Positions 53,231 to 62,380 of a stretch of DNA of 64,000 nt are shown piece after piece. The stretch lies in the NCBI RefSeq assembly GCF_009729095.1, contig NZ_VTGX01000001.1:2170001-2234000 (forward strand), written 5' to 3'. Source of the DNA: Mycolicibacterium sp. CBMA 247. GTDB lineage: Bacteria > Actinomycetota > Actinomycetes > Mycobacteriales > Mycobacteriaceae. The position numbers were made by a program, and so were the translations under genes. Numbering within the stretch: the first letter of the stretch is position 1; the number at the start of each line of letters is the position of its first letter. The notes under the pieces are model-generated. The model ran no database searches. It was not told the DNA's origin and saw only the letters and a list, made by a program, of their open reading frames with translations.

Positions 53231-53326
53231 GTCGTTGAATTCAACGGGATTCGCGATCATCGGATGATGCCCCATTCCTTTCAGAACCACGACGCCGCAG
53301 TCCTTGATGCCCTTCGATGCTGTTAT
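53231..53326 (-). pseudogene. Alpha/beta-hydrolase C-terminal remnant
   Basis: The minus-strand frame reads GIKDCGVVVLKGMGHHPMIANPVEFN, which resembles the end of alpha/beta hydrolases, with the catalytic His in GMGHHPM. The upstream nucleophile domain is absent. Recognised by eye only. Confidence 0.4.
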
Positions 53327-53433
53327 TGCGCACGGAATCCGGTTCGGTTTCCAGTGGGCGCAGGGCGGCGGCCCGGCGAAGTGGCGGCTACTCGATTGGT
53401 AGCGGCTTTTCCATATGAAGGTGGCAATACTGA

Positions 53434-53571
53434 AACCGCACGGTTGAGCAAGACCATCGGGTACGCGCTGGCAAACTCGCCGCGTCCGACGTCGCCAAGA
53501 CCGGCAACGCCAGTATCGCCGAGATCTACAAACAACACTGCTCACAGCACCCTGTTGACGACGGTGCCTGA
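53434..53571 (+). pseudogene. Unidentified coding-like fragment
   Basis: A plus-strand frame ending in TGA reads VRAGKLAASDVAKTGNASI then AEIYKQHCSQHP. Its amino-acid makeup is protein-like, but it has a stop at 53431 and no start, so it would be a 3' fragment. Family not recognised. Confidence 0.25.
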
Positions 53572-53756
53572 CGTTTGATGCTGACGTCGCTGCCGCTGCG
53601 CACTTTCCAGTCGACCAACACATACAGCAGGTCGTTGTTGTCGCCCCACGTCCACATCGTCAGTTCGTTCTCGACATGCTCATCGCACCACCCCAGATCT
53701 GCCCACTGGATGTTCCGCTTCAGATTGCCAAAGTCCGAACCGCACGGTTGTGTCGC
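53526..53756 (-). pseudogene. Unidentified coding-like fragment
   Basis: A minus-strand frame of 76 codons between stops reads CGSDFGNLKRNIQWADLGW followed by a Trp-rich stretch (LTMWTWGDNNDLLYVLVDW). It looks like true protein but lacks a start before the similarity would begin. It overlaps the previous fragment at its end; at most one is real over the overlap. Confidence 0.3.
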
Positions 53757-54108
53757 TTAGCTGGATACATAGGTTGCCCAATCAGTAGGGCGGCGTGATC
53801 GTCGTTCTTCTGCACGACCAGCGTCGCTCTTCCCCACCGACAACGGTGTTCGTAAACATCCAGCTAGAAGCCACTCAACCCCGCGGCGAGGAAGCGACTT
53901 GCCGCAGCCACCGAGTGGGATGCGGAAAGCTGTCGGTTCGGCCGCCTACCATTCCTGCGGCACACTTGTTGCCGAGAGGATCGCATGAAACCCCGCCCGT
54001 CGCAGGTGACCACCTGGGCCTACCACGTGAGCGGGGCACCGTGACACCCCTACAGGACCCTGCGCGTTTCGGTCCTTCCCGCCCCGGCCCTGATGGAAAG
54101 GACCAGCA

Positions 54109-56142
54109 GTGAGTTACAACGCTGCCGACATCACCGAACTCGACGATGTCCAGCACACCCGCCTGCGGCCGGCGGTGAACCTGGGCCTCGACGTGCTCAA
54201 CACCGCGTTGCGCGAGCTGGTGGACAACGCGATCGAAGAGGTTGCCGACCCCAGCCACGGCGGGTCCACCGTGACGATCACCTTGCACGCCGACGGGTCG
54301 GTCAGCGTCGCCGACGACGGCCGCGGCCTGCCCGTCGACTCCGACCCGGTCACCGGCAAGAACGGCATCGTCAAGACCCTGGGCACCGCGCGGGCCGGTG
54401 GCAAGTTCTCCGCACACGCCGACGCGACCAGCACTGGGGCCGGGTTGAACGGCATCGGCGCCGCGGCGGCGGTGTTCATCTCCGCGCGTACCGACGTGAC
54501 GGTGCGCCGGGCCGGGAAGACCTACCTGCAGAGTTTCGGCGGCGGCTACCCCGGGGTGTTCGACGGCAAGGACTTCGACCCGATTGCCCCGTTCACCCGC
54601 GCCGACACGCAGAAACTGCGCGGCGCCGGCAACCGCAAGCCCGATGCGCACGGCACCACGGTGCGCATCCTGTTCGACCCGGCCGTGGTGCCGGATTCCA
54701 GCGTGGATATCGGCGAGGTGCTGCTGCGGGCCCACGCCGCTGCCCGGATGTCGCCTGGAGTGCACCTGACCGTCGTCGACGAAGGCTGGCCCGGCGAGGA
54801 TGTCCCACCCGCGTTGATCGAGCCGTTCAGCGGACCCTGGGGCACCGACACCCTGCTGGACCTCATGTGCACCGCCGCCGGCACTCCTTTGCCCGGCGTG
54901 CGCGCCGTGGTGGAGGGCCGCGGCGAGTACACCACCGGCCGCGGCCCGACCCCGTTCCGCTGGTCCTTGACCGCAGGCCCGGCCGAACCGGCGACGGTGG
55001 CCGCGTTCTGCAACACCGTGCGCACTCCCAACGGTGGATCCCACCTGACCGCCGCGGTGAAGGGGCTGTCTGAAGCCCTGGCCGACCGGGCATCCCGGAT
55101 CCGTGATCTGGGCCTGGCCAAGGGCGAGGACGGCCCGGAAGCACAGGATTTCGCGGCTGTCACGGCCCTTGCCGTCGATACCCGCGCCCCCGATGTGGCA
55201 TGGGACTCCCAAGCCAAGACCTCAGTGTCCTCACGCTCACTGAACGTGGCGATGGCCCCGGACGTGGCGCGCAGCGTCACCATCTGGGCGGCCAACCCCG
55301 CCAACGGCGACACTGTGTCGCTGTGGACGAAGCTGGCGCTGGAGTCCGCGCGGGCGCGGCGCAGCGCCGAGGGCGCGAAGGCCCGGTCCCGCGCGGCATC
55401 GAAGGCCAAGGGCCTGGGTACGAATCTGTCGCTGCCGCCGAAGCTGCTGCCCAGCCGGGAGACCGGCCGCGGGTCCGGTGCCGAGTTGTTCCTCTGCGAG
55501 GGCGACTCGGCGCTGGGCACGATCAAAGCGGCACGCGACGCCACCTTCCAGGCGGCGTTCCCGCTGAAAGGCAAGCCGCCCAACGTCTACGGATTCGCCG
55601 TGAGCAAGGCCAGAGGCAAGGACGAGTTCGACTCGATCGAACGCATCCTGGGCTGCGGGCTGCGTGACCACTGCGATCCGGAGCTGTGCCGCTACGACCG
55701 CATCCTGTTCGCGTCCGACGCCGACCCCGACGGCGGCAACATCAACTCCAGCCTGATCTCGATGTTCCTGGACTTCTACCGGCCACTCGTCGAGGCCGGC
55801 ATGGTCTATGTGACGCTGCCACCGCTGTTCGTGGTCAAGGACGGCCAGCAGCGGATCTACTGCCAGGACGAGTCCGAGCGCGACGCCGCCGTGGCACAGA
55901 TGCGCGCCACCTCCAAACGCAAGGTGGAGGTGCAGCGCAACAAGGGTCTCGGCGAGATGGATGCCGATGACTTCTGGAACACCGTGCTGGATCCGCAGCG
56001 GCGCACGGTGATTCGCGTGCACCTCGATGACGGTGAAGCCAAGCTCCACCACACCCTGTTCGGCGGGCCACCCGAGGGCCGGCGTACGTGGATGGCCGAT
56101 GTCGCCTCCCGCGTCGACACCGCTTCCCTCGACCTCGACTAG
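54109..56142 (+). CDS. topoN: Atypical type II topoisomerase, B subunit (TopoN)
   Basis: A 677-residue GyrB/ParE homologue. The GHKL ATPase has RELVDNAIEE (Glu36, Asp39, Asn40), ADDGRGLPVD and GLNGIGAAAAVF in place of the usual GLHGVGASVV. The Lys of the ATP-sensing loop is in SQAKTSVSSRSL. The TOPRIM domain has LFLCEGDSALG (Glu near 464) and ASDADPDGGNI (near 537), and the tail NKGLGEMDADDFW. It starts with GTG. TopoN/TopoM of M. smegmatis is a described atypical topoisomerase with strong decatenation and reported positive supercoiling, and this pair fits it in order and size. Confidence 0.88.
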   Translation: MSYNAADITELDDVQHTRLRPAVNLGLDVLNTALRELVDNAIEEVADPSHGGSTVTITLHADGSVSVADDGRGLPVDSDPVTGKNGIVKTLGTARAGGKFSAHADATSTGAGLNGIGAAAAVFISARTDVTVRRAGKTYLQSFGGGYPGVFDGKDFDPIAPFTRADTQKLRGAGNRKPDAHGTTVRILFDPAVVPDSSVDIGEVLLRAHAAARMSPGVHLTVVDEGWPGEDVPPALIEPFSGPWGTDTLLDLMCTAAGTPLPGVRAVVEGRGEYTTGRGPTPFRWSLTAGPAEPATVAAFCNTVRTPNGGSHLTAAVKGLSEALADRASRIRDLGLAKGEDGPEAQDFAAVTALAVDTRAPDVAWDSQAKTSVSSRSLNVAMAPDVARSVTIWAANPANGDTVSLWTKLALESARARRSAEGAKARSRAASKAKGLGTNLSLPPKLLPSRETGRGSGAELFLCEGDSALGTIKAARDATFQAAFPLKGKPPNVYGFAVSKARGKDEFDSIERILGCGLRDHCDPELCRYDRILFASDADPDGGNINSSLISMFLDFYRPLVEAGMVYVTLPPLFVVKDGQQRIYCQDESERDAAVAQMRATSKRKVEVQRNKGLGEMDADDFWNTVLDPQRRTVIRVHLDDGEAKLHHTLFGGPPEGRRTWMADVASRVDTASLDLD

Positions 56143-56151
56143 GAGAACCCC

Positions 56152-58281
56152 GTGACCGCCATCATCGAGCAGAACCCCGACCTGGTGCTCGACCAGAGCG
56201 CCGACGACTACTGGAACCACTACCAGCTGACCTTCGCGCTCTACAGCGTCAGCGACCGCGCCATCCCCTCGGCGTTCGACGGGCTCAAACCGGGCCAGCG
56301 ACGCCTGCTCTACCAGATGCACGACTCAAAACTGCTGCCCGGCAACAAACCGCAGAAGTCCTCCAAGATCTGCTCGGCCGTCACCGGCAACCTGCACCCG
56401 CACGGCGGCGCGTCGATGTACGGGGCCGCGGCTTTGATGGCTGCCGAGTTCCAACGCGTGAAAGTCATTGACGGACAGGGTGCATTCCCCCGCATCCAAG
56501 GTGACATCCCCGCCGCCGACCGCTATACCGAGATGCGCCTGTCGGCTGCCGGTGCGGCGCTGACCGCCGAACTCGACGATCACGCCGTACCCATGGTGCA
56601 GACGTTCGACGGCGAGTGGACCGAGCCGACGATGCTGCCGGCGCAGTGGCCGGTTCTGCTCTGCAACGGCGCCATGGGCATCGCCGAAGGGTGGGCCACC
56701 AAGGTTCCCGCGCACAATCCGCGCGAGATCATGGCCGCCTGCCGGGCTCTGCTGGCCAGGCCGAACACGACCGACGACACGTTGATGAAGCTCATTCCCG
56801 GCCCGGACTGGGGTTGCGGGGCCACCGTTGTCGGTGCGGCCGGCCTGCGGGAGTACATCACCACCGGCCGCGGCCAATTCACCGTGCGTGGCACGGTATC
56901 CGTCGACGGGAAGAACGTCGTCATCACCGAACTGCCGCCCGGCGTCGCCAGTAATACTGTGCAGGACAGGATCCGGGCAATGGTCGAATCCGGGGAGCTG
57001 TCCGGTGTGGCCGATATGTCGGATCTGACCGACCGGCGCAACGGGCTGCGTATCGTGGTCACCGCCAAACGCGGACACAGCGCCGAGACCATACGCGAGC
57101 AACTGCTGGCACTGACACCGCTGGAGTCGACGTTCGCCGCCAGCCTGGTCGCCCTCGATGAGGACCGGGTGCCGCGCTGGTGGTCGGTGCGCGAGCTGAT
57201 ATCCGCATTCCTTCACCTCCGCGACTCGGTGGTGCTGCACCGCAGCGAGTACCGACTGGAGAAGGTCACCGCGCGTCGCCACTTGGTGGCGGGCCTAATG
57301 AAGATCCACTTGGACATCGACGCCGCGGTGGCAGTCATCCGCGGCTCTGACACCGTCGACGATGCCCGACAGGGCCTGCAGGAGCGGTTCCAGATCGACG
57401 AAGAGCAGGCCAATTATGTTCTGGCGCTGCAGCTTCGCCGACTGACCAAGCTCGATGTGATCGAGCTGCAGGCCGAAGCCGACAAACTGGACGTCGAGTT
57501 CGCGGAACTTACCGAACTGGTCTCCAACCCCGATGCGCGCCGAAAGGTGATCGACAAGGAGCTGGTGGAGACCGCGAAACTGTTCAAAGGTCCCGAATTC
57601 GATCGTCGCACCGTGCTGGACTTCGAGGCCACCCCGACCGCGTCGGGTGCCGACGAGGACGGCCCCCGTGAGCGAAAAGTCAACGCCTCCTGGCGTCTTG
57701 ACGACCGCGGGGTGTTCTCCGACAGCCACGGTGACCTGCTCACCTCGGGTCTGGGCTGGGCGGTGTGGACGGACGGGCGGGTCAAGTTCACCACCGGCAG
57801 CGGCCTGCCGTTCAAGATCCGCGACATCCCGGTGGCACCGGACATCACCGGGCTGCTGCGATCGGGAGTGCTGACACCCGGCTACCACCTGGCGCTGGTG
57901 ACCCGGCGCGGCAAGATCCTGCGTATCGATCCCGAGGCGGTGAATCCGCAAGGCGCGGCGGGTAACGGTGTGGCCGGAGTGAAGTTGACGGCAGATGGCG
58001 ATGAGGTCATCGCCGCGCTGCCGCTCACCTGCGAGAACGGTGAGGCCATTCTTTCGATCTCCGAAAAGGGCTGGAAAGTCACCGAAGTCGCCGACATCCC
58101 GGTGAAAGGCCGCGGTGGCGCCGGTGTCGGGTTCCATCCGTTCGTCAGTGGCGAGGATGCGCTGCTGTCGGCGTCGGTGTCTGCGACCGGGTTCGTGCGC
58201 GGCAAGAGGGCTGTGCGGGCCGAGAAACGCGCGAAGGCTTCGGTGAAGGGGGCGGGCACGGACGTGTCGCCTGCTCCGTAA
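56152..58281 (+). CDS. topoM: Atypical type II topoisomerase, A subunit (TopoM)
   Basis: A 709-residue GyrA/ParC homologue, about 130 residues shorter than mycobacterial GyrA. The DNA-cleaving Tyr125 is in PAADRYTEMRLS. The quinolone-determining segment reads HPHGGASMYGAA: relative to GyrA GDASIYD, Asp89 and Asp94 are both Gly (Gly86, Gly91). No GyrA box (QRRGGKG-like) is seen in the C-terminal domain, so gyrase-type wrapping is not expected. It begins nine bases after topoN and has GGAG ahead, forming an operon. Confidence 0.88.
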   Translation: MTAIIEQNPDLVLDQSADDYWNHYQLTFALYSVSDRAIPSAFDGLKPGQRRLLYQMHDSKLLPGNKPQKSSKICSAVTGNLHPHGGASMYGAAALMAAEFQRVKVIDGQGAFPRIQGDIPAADRYTEMRLSAAGAALTAELDDHAVPMVQTFDGEWTEPTMLPAQWPVLLCNGAMGIAEGWATKVPAHNPREIMAACRALLARPNTTDDTLMKLIPGPDWGCGATVVGAAGLREYITTGRGQFTVRGTVSVDGKNVVITELPPGVASNTVQDRIRAMVESGELSGVADMSDLTDRRNGLRIVVTAKRGHSAETIREQLLALTPLESTFAASLVALDEDRVPRWWSVRELISAFLHLRDSVVLHRSEYRLEKVTARRHLVAGLMKIHLDIDAAVAVIRGSDTVDDARQGLQERFQIDEEQANYVLALQLRRLTKLDVIELQAEADKLDVEFAELTELVSNPDARRKVIDKELVETAKLFKGPEFDRRTVLDFEATPTASGADEDGPRERKVNASWRLDDRGVFSDSHGDLLTSGLGWAVWTDGRVKFTTGSGLPFKIRDIPVAPDITGLLRSGVLTPGYHLALVTRRGKILRIDPEAVNPQGAAGNGVAGVKLTADGDEVIAALPLTCENGEAILSISEKGWKVTEVADIPVKGRGGAGVGFHPFVSGEDALLSASVSATGFVRGKRAVRAEKRAKASVKGAGTDVSPAP

Positions 58282-58377
58282 GGAGTCTGGCTGGTTAGCC
58301 TCTGGCGCAATCGGATTCATGAACGGCACCGCGAGTGGCCGCTATTGAAACCGCAACAACACGACCGTGCCCGGGGC

Positions 58378-58767
58378 ATGAGAACCGTATCTGATTTTGA
58401 CGAGACCCAGACGCCACTCATCAGCGATCGACGTCGCCGCACCGTCACCCCCGACGCAACCGACTCCCGCCACACCACGGCCCGCACACTCGGCATCCCA
58501 ATCATCAAACCCGCCGACGGATGGACACGACTCAGCGAAGCCATCCGAAAAGCCGATCTCAAAGCCGTTGAACGCCAGCGCAGCATCTACGAAGCGGTTG
58601 CGAATCGCCAACAACGAGCAGCCGAGAACGACGCCTACTGGCGACCTACCTGGCGCACAGACGAACTCGACCACGACCCAGCAAAACAGCACCCGCTGCC
58701 TTGCAGTCAGTCACCCGCCCCCTCTGGGCGTCTGGCGACCACGGCGAAATTCAGGGGGATGCGATGA
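58378..58767 (+). CDS. Hypothetical protein, uncertain
   Basis: A 129-residue polar, Arg-rich frame opening MRTVSDFDETQTPLISDRRR, with a helical, charged middle (LSEAIRKADLKAVERQRSIY). No family recognised. Its last 61 bases overlap the convergent methyltransferase gene, so the true end or the frame itself is doubtful. GC is lower than around it. Confidence 0.35.
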   Translation: MRTVSDFDETQTPLISDRRRRTVTPDATDSRHTTARTLGIPIIKPADGWTRLSEAIRKADLKAVERQRSIYEAVANRQQRAAENDAYWRPTWRTDELDHDPAKQHPLPCSQSPAPSGRLATTAKFRGMR

Positions 58768-59552
58768 GACTCTTGCGGCAAGGTCCACCCTTCGGCGCAG
58801 GGAGTCAGTTCGGCGAAGGCGGGCCAATCCATATACGGAAGTTCGGCGAATGCCTCGATCGTCAGTCCGGCGCCGAGTAGTGAACCGATCACCTCGCTCA
58901 GGCCGTGACGCCATTCATGGCTAGTCACGTGCTCGACTTGTCCGCCGTCGTCGGTATAGGTGTCTGCGTCGTCATAGGTGCGTACGCCCCCGCCGCTGAG
59001 GTAGTCGTCGGTGATCTGCCAAGTCTCGAATGACAATGCGCCAAGGATCGGGTGATCGTCGCGGATCATGAACACGGCTCCTGGCGCCAGCAGGTCGTAG
59101 ATGGACTGCGCCCACGCGGTGAGGTCGGGGAGCCAGACAATCGTTCCTGCGCTGGTTACGATGACGTCGAAACGGCGGTCGATCAGCGCCGAGGCGCGAC
59201 GCACATCGCCCTGCACCCAGGTGATGTCGCGATTGTCGGCCTTGGCGATCTGGACCGCGTGACGCAGTGAGTTGGGCGAGAAGTCTATGCCGTGAACGTC
59301 GGTCGCCCCGAGTCGTGCCCACGAAACGGTGTCGGTGCCGATGTGGCATTGCAGGTGCAGCAGGGATAGACCTCGGACCCCGGATTCAGGCAAGTGGGGT
59401 GCCAGCACCGACAGGTCGTTGCGCGCCACTGTGGAAATCTTCGTCGGATCGGCCAGGAGGCCGGCAACGTCGTACATTTTCGAACGTGCATGTACATCCG
59501 CGCGGTCATCCCAGTTGGCTTGATTGTTTGAGATGGCATCTGTTTCGTTCAC
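58707..59552 (-). CDS. Class I SAM-dependent methyltransferase
   Basis: A 281-residue methyltransferase. Motif I is LSLLHLQCHIGTDTVSWARLGATDVHGIDFSPNSL, with an atypical HLQCHIGTD in place of the GxGxG loop, as seen in a subgroup of methyltransferase_25-like proteins. Substrate unknown. The start is at ATG 59552 (MNETDAISNNQANWDDRA), a common opening for this subgroup. Confidence 0.88.
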   Translation of the reverse strand: MNETDAISNNQANWDDRADVHARSKMYDVAGLLADPTKISTVARNDLSVLAPHLPESGVRGLSLLHLQCHIGTDTVSWARLGATDVHGIDFSPNSLRHAVQIAKADNRDITWVQGDVRRASALIDRRFDVIVTSAGTIVWLPDLTAWAQSIYDLLAPGAVFMIRDDHPILGALSFETWQITDDYLSGGGVRTYDDADTYTDDGGQVEHVTSHEWRHGLSEVIGSLLGAGLTIEAFAELPYMDWPAFAELTPCAEGWTLPQESHRIPLNFAVVARRPEGAGD

Positions 59553-59570
59553 TGCACGCCCTTCATGATT

Positions 59571-59789
59571 TCAGGAAGATGACTTCTTTGTAGCAACCGT
59601 GCGTCCCATCAGGCCACCGATTTTGGGCCGGGACTGCGGAATGCCGGTTGAGTCCGTAAGCCGCGACGCGACATCGTTGCGATAACCGTCTGCCGCGCCG
59701 TCGCGAAAGATCCTGCCGCCGTTACCTTCCAATGCGAACGCGGTAGCGTGTTTGAAACATCGGATCGGTAAGACACTACCGTCGTCCAC
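59571..59789 (-). CDS. Small hypothetical frame upstream of methyltransferase
   Basis: A 72-codon frame from a GTG, reading FKHATAFALEGNGGRIFRDG and ending in a basic tail (KKSSS). It could be a 3' fragment of a lost gene on the same strand as the methyltransferase. No ribosome-binding site or family was recognised. Confidence 0.22.
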   Translation of the reverse strand: MDDGSVLPIRCFKHATAFALEGNGGRIFRDGAADGYRNDVASRLTDSTGIPQSRPKIGGLMGRTVATKKSSS

Positions 59790-60115
59790 GATTCAATTCC
59801 AGGTGGCGACCGCCCGTCCGCAAGCGATTGCCCTGAGCGCCGCACCGCGCTACAAAGCGACCGATGTCAGAGTCTCAACAACTCGATGCCTAACGGACAC
59901 CTTCCCGCCACTACCGACTCATACCGCAGTGCGATGAATACTCCGGGTCACCAGTGGATTTCGGTTCCCGTCCGACCAATTAGCCGGTCTCTATCGCGCG
60001 GGGCTCCCTTAACAACCAACACTCCGGCCGCCACGGACCTGCCCTTGTTGGTCATGTAGGTGAGATGCATGAGGCTCCGCGGCAAGCGACGGCTTGCTTG
60101 ACGAGTCAACGCAAC
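59790..60115. other. Spacer with no gene seen
   Basis: About 325 bases of lower-than-average GC without a credible coding frame, RNA gene or strong repeat. It lies beyond the end of the serine hydrolase gene. Confidence 0.4.
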
Positions 60116-61276
60116 TCACCTTCCACTGGCCGTCGCGTTAATCGCCCGCAAGAATTCGATCGTTTCCTGTTCGCGGTTGGTGCACTCCTCGTCGCTGGTG
60201 CCGTATGCCCGGTTGGCAGATAGCTTTACCACAACGGTGTTCTTGGCCGGGTCGACATAGATGAACTGGTTGTAGACGCCGATCGCGCTGAACTCGCCGG
60301 AACTTCTTGCAGGAAGCCACCATTGATAGCCGTACCCGAGATCGACGCTGTGGTTGCCCACAACTGGCTGCCCGGGCTGAAGATGATCAGCATCAGCGTT
60401 CAGCGATGCATTCACCCATGGTTCGGGAACGACTTGCTTGCCCCGCCATCGGCCGCCATTGCGGTATAGCTCGCCGAATTTCGCGTAATCGCGGGCGGTC
60501 ATGACCAGGCCGGCGAAAACCACTTCCATGCCGGCCGAGTCGAGCAGCCAGTACGCGGGTGAGCTGATTCCTAGCGGTTGGACCAGCTTTTCGCGCATGT
60601 AGTCGGTGATCGAACGATTGGTAGTGTTCACGAGCAGAGTGCCGAGCGCCTGCGTGTCGCCGGAGTTGTAGCGACAGACGCGTCCCGGTTCGATGTCGCG
60701 GACCATGGTGGCGACGAACTCCTCGAGTGAGCCACCGGCGCCCATCGCCGCGGCCAATCGGAAAATGTCAGAGCCGGGATCGTTGTAGTCCTCGCTCCAG
60801 CGCGCTCCCGACGACATCTGGAGCACATTCTTGATAGACACGCCGTCGTAAGCCGACCCGGGGGCCACGCGGATGTAGTCACTGATCGGCTTCTCAATAC
60901 TGGCGATATGTCCCTCTTCGACTGCAATGCCCACGAGGGCAGAGATGACGCTCTTGGCAACCGACATCGAGATCCACGGCACATCAGGACCGCCGGTGAG
61001 GCCGTACCACTCGTGACAGATGGCGCCGTCATCGACGACAAGCAGAGCCACGGTATCGGTCTCGGTAAGGAAGTCGTGCGTCGATTTGGCCTGTCCGTCG
61101 AACTGGTAGGTGTCCGGGAGAGGTATCGCATCGGTGGTCGGCCACTCGTATGGGGCGGACGACGGTGCCATGCTCCCCGTCGAGACCAGATCGGGCATGC
61201 GGCAAAAATTCTCATGCTGGGCAGTTCCGGTGAACAGACCCAGTTCAAGCATCGAGGACGGAGAGTCGTCGGCCAT
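60116..61276 (-). CDS. Serine hydrolase, class C beta-lactamase-like
   Basis: A 386-residue penicillin-binding/EstB-like hydrolase. The nucleophile is SVAK (Ser105, Lys108) in WISMSVAKSVISALVGIAVEEG, the second motif RYNSGDTQALG gives YNS near residue 202, and GYGYQWWLPA is in the C-terminal part. No signal peptide, so likely a cytoplasmic esterase or amidase. The start at 61276 has GGAGG six bases ahead. It is divergent from a TetR gene that shares its promoter region. Confidence 0.88.
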   Translation of the reverse strand: MADDSPSSMLELGLFTGTAQHENFCRMPDLVSTGSMAPSSAPYEWPTTDAIPLPDTYQFDGQAKSTHDFLTETDTVALLVVDDGAICHEWYGLTGGPDVPWISMSVAKSVISALVGIAVEEGHIASIEKPISDYIRVAPGSAYDGVSIKNVLQMSSGARWSEDYNDPGSDIFRLAAAMGAGGSLEEFVATMVRDIEPGRVCRYNSGDTQALGTLLVNTTNRSITDYMREKLVQPLGISSPAYWLLDSAGMEVVFAGLVMTARDYAKFGELYRNGGRWRGKQVVPEPWVNASLNADADHLQPGQPVVGNHSVDLGYGYQWWLPARSSGEFSAIGVYNQFIYVDPAKNTVVVKLSANRAYGTSDEECTNREQETIEFLRAINATASGR

Positions 61277-61315
61277 GTCATCCTCCAAGTTGGTGAGCTT
61301 GGGGATACGGTAGCT

Positions 61316-61346
61316 GTACCAATTGGTTATTTCAACCACTTGGTAC
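61316..61346. promoter_or_regulatory. 31-bp near-perfect palindrome, TetR operator candidate
   Basis: GTACCAATTGGTT (61316-61328) and AACCACTTGGTAC (61334-61346) are reverse complements with one mismatched pair, separated by ATTTC. It is centred between the serine hydrolase (40 bases) and TetR (27 bases) starts. Confidence 0.75.
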
Positions 61347-61372
61347 GCCTAAATGAGAGGAGGTCGGCGGGC

Positions 61373-61969
61373 GTGAATAGCCGAGTCGATGGGCGGACCC
61401 TGCGCTACCAGCACCGAAGACCGGAGCTGCTGGCTGCTGCCACGGAATACGTACTCGATCACGGAATCGGCGACTTGTCGCTCCGGAACATGGCCCGAGC
61501 GTTGGGTGTTACCCATGCGACTCTCTTGAGGCACTTCTCGTCAAAAGAAGACTTGATACTGCAAGTCATTGCGAAGATCCGGTCGGACTTCACCGACCAG
61601 CTCGCCATCGACGAGCGAGAGCATGCCGCCCTGCCCCCACTCGAGCTGCTTCACGTGACGTGGAATCGACTATGCGAACCCGGCCAGCAGCGCCAATTTG
61701 CACTCCTGTTCGAGTTGATGGGCCGAGTTGCCCGCCAAGGTGGCAGTATCGCTGACCTAACGCAGGCCACCATCGATGATTGGCTTACCGTCATCTCCGG
61801 GCAGCTGTTGAGAAGTGGCTACTCCCTCGAAGCGGCAGAGACCCTTGCCACCCTGTTGTTGGCGCAAGTGCGGGGGCTCGCGCTCGACTTATTGCTTACC
61901 GGCGACCGGACTCGCGTCGACCGCGCGATGGAGGCCTTGTTCGCAATGATCAACCGTAGTGCGGAATGA
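61373..61969 (+). CDS. TetR-family transcriptional regulator
   Basis: A 198-residue regulator with helix-turn-helix LLAAATEYVLDHGIGDLSLRNMARALGVTHATLLRHFSSKEDLILQVI and a helical ligand domain. The GTG at 61373 follows AGGAGG (61357-61362). It is expected to repress the divergent hydrolase and itself through the 31-base palindrome. The ligand may be an ester or amide processed by that hydrolase. Confidence 0.9.
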   Translation: MNSRVDGRTLRYQHRRPELLAAATEYVLDHGIGDLSLRNMARALGVTHATLLRHFSSKEDLILQVIAKIRSDFTDQLAIDEREHAALPPLELLHVTWNRLCEPGQQRQFALLFELMGRVARQGGSIADLTQATIDDWLTVISGQLLRSGYSLEAAETLATLLLAQVRGLALDLLLTGDRTRVDRAMEALFAMINRSAE

Positions 61970-62079
61970 GCAATCCCGCCCGAGGTACGTCAGCCAGTCG
62001 GACACGAGCAAGACTCTGACGCTTCGCGCGGGTGCACCCCAGGGAACCTCGGCGGTGCCGTTGGTGATCTACGGGCACG

Positions 62080-62380
62080 GCGGTATTTGGTCTTGTCTCC
62101 CCCGCCAGGATTTCCCACAAATCGCCGACATCCACCTCGGCCTCCGCGCCTAGCTCGTACTCCTGTGGGGCAAAGACTTTCGACCCGGCGACCGGCTTCG
62201 ACTCGATCTGCGCATGGCGCACCCGCACATAGTCACGCGCCGTCGAATACGACAGCTCGGTCGCGTCGTACTCCTCAGCCAGCCGGATATGAATCCGGCA
62301 TGCGGTGTGACTTTGCTTAAGAACACGTTGCCCAGGTCGCCCGCGCCCGTAGAGCGGTCACACATCCAGTCGTCGATCAA
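62080..62380 (-). pseudogene. IS21-family transposase (istA) remnant, frameshifted
   Basis: Minus-strand frames read IDDWMCDRSTGAGDLGN, then in another frame HTACRIHIRLAEEYDATELS, DYVRVRHAQIESKPVAG and APQEYELGAEAEVDVGDLW. These match the IstA pattern of IDxWL, arm regions and the GAEAEVDFGD start of the DDE domain. At least one frameshift separates them and everything after VGDLWEILAGE is lost, so it is a fragment. Its 3' flank down to the TetR stop is non-coding. Confidence 0.65.

Larger units (their letters stand above)
53028..54108. other. 1-kb gene-debris region
   Basis: No intact gene is visible between the epimerase and topoN. Three stretches with protein-like character but no proper start are listed separately. 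From about 53760 to 54108 I see no coding; the last 60 bases must hold topoN's ribosome-binding site (GGAAAGGACCAGC before the GTG). GC is lower than in the flanks. Confidence 0.5.

Noticed and set aside
53875-55212. Long minus-strand frame over the topoN 5' half
   Set aside because: Antisense shadow rich in Gly/Ala/Arg; topoN motifs are on the plus strand.
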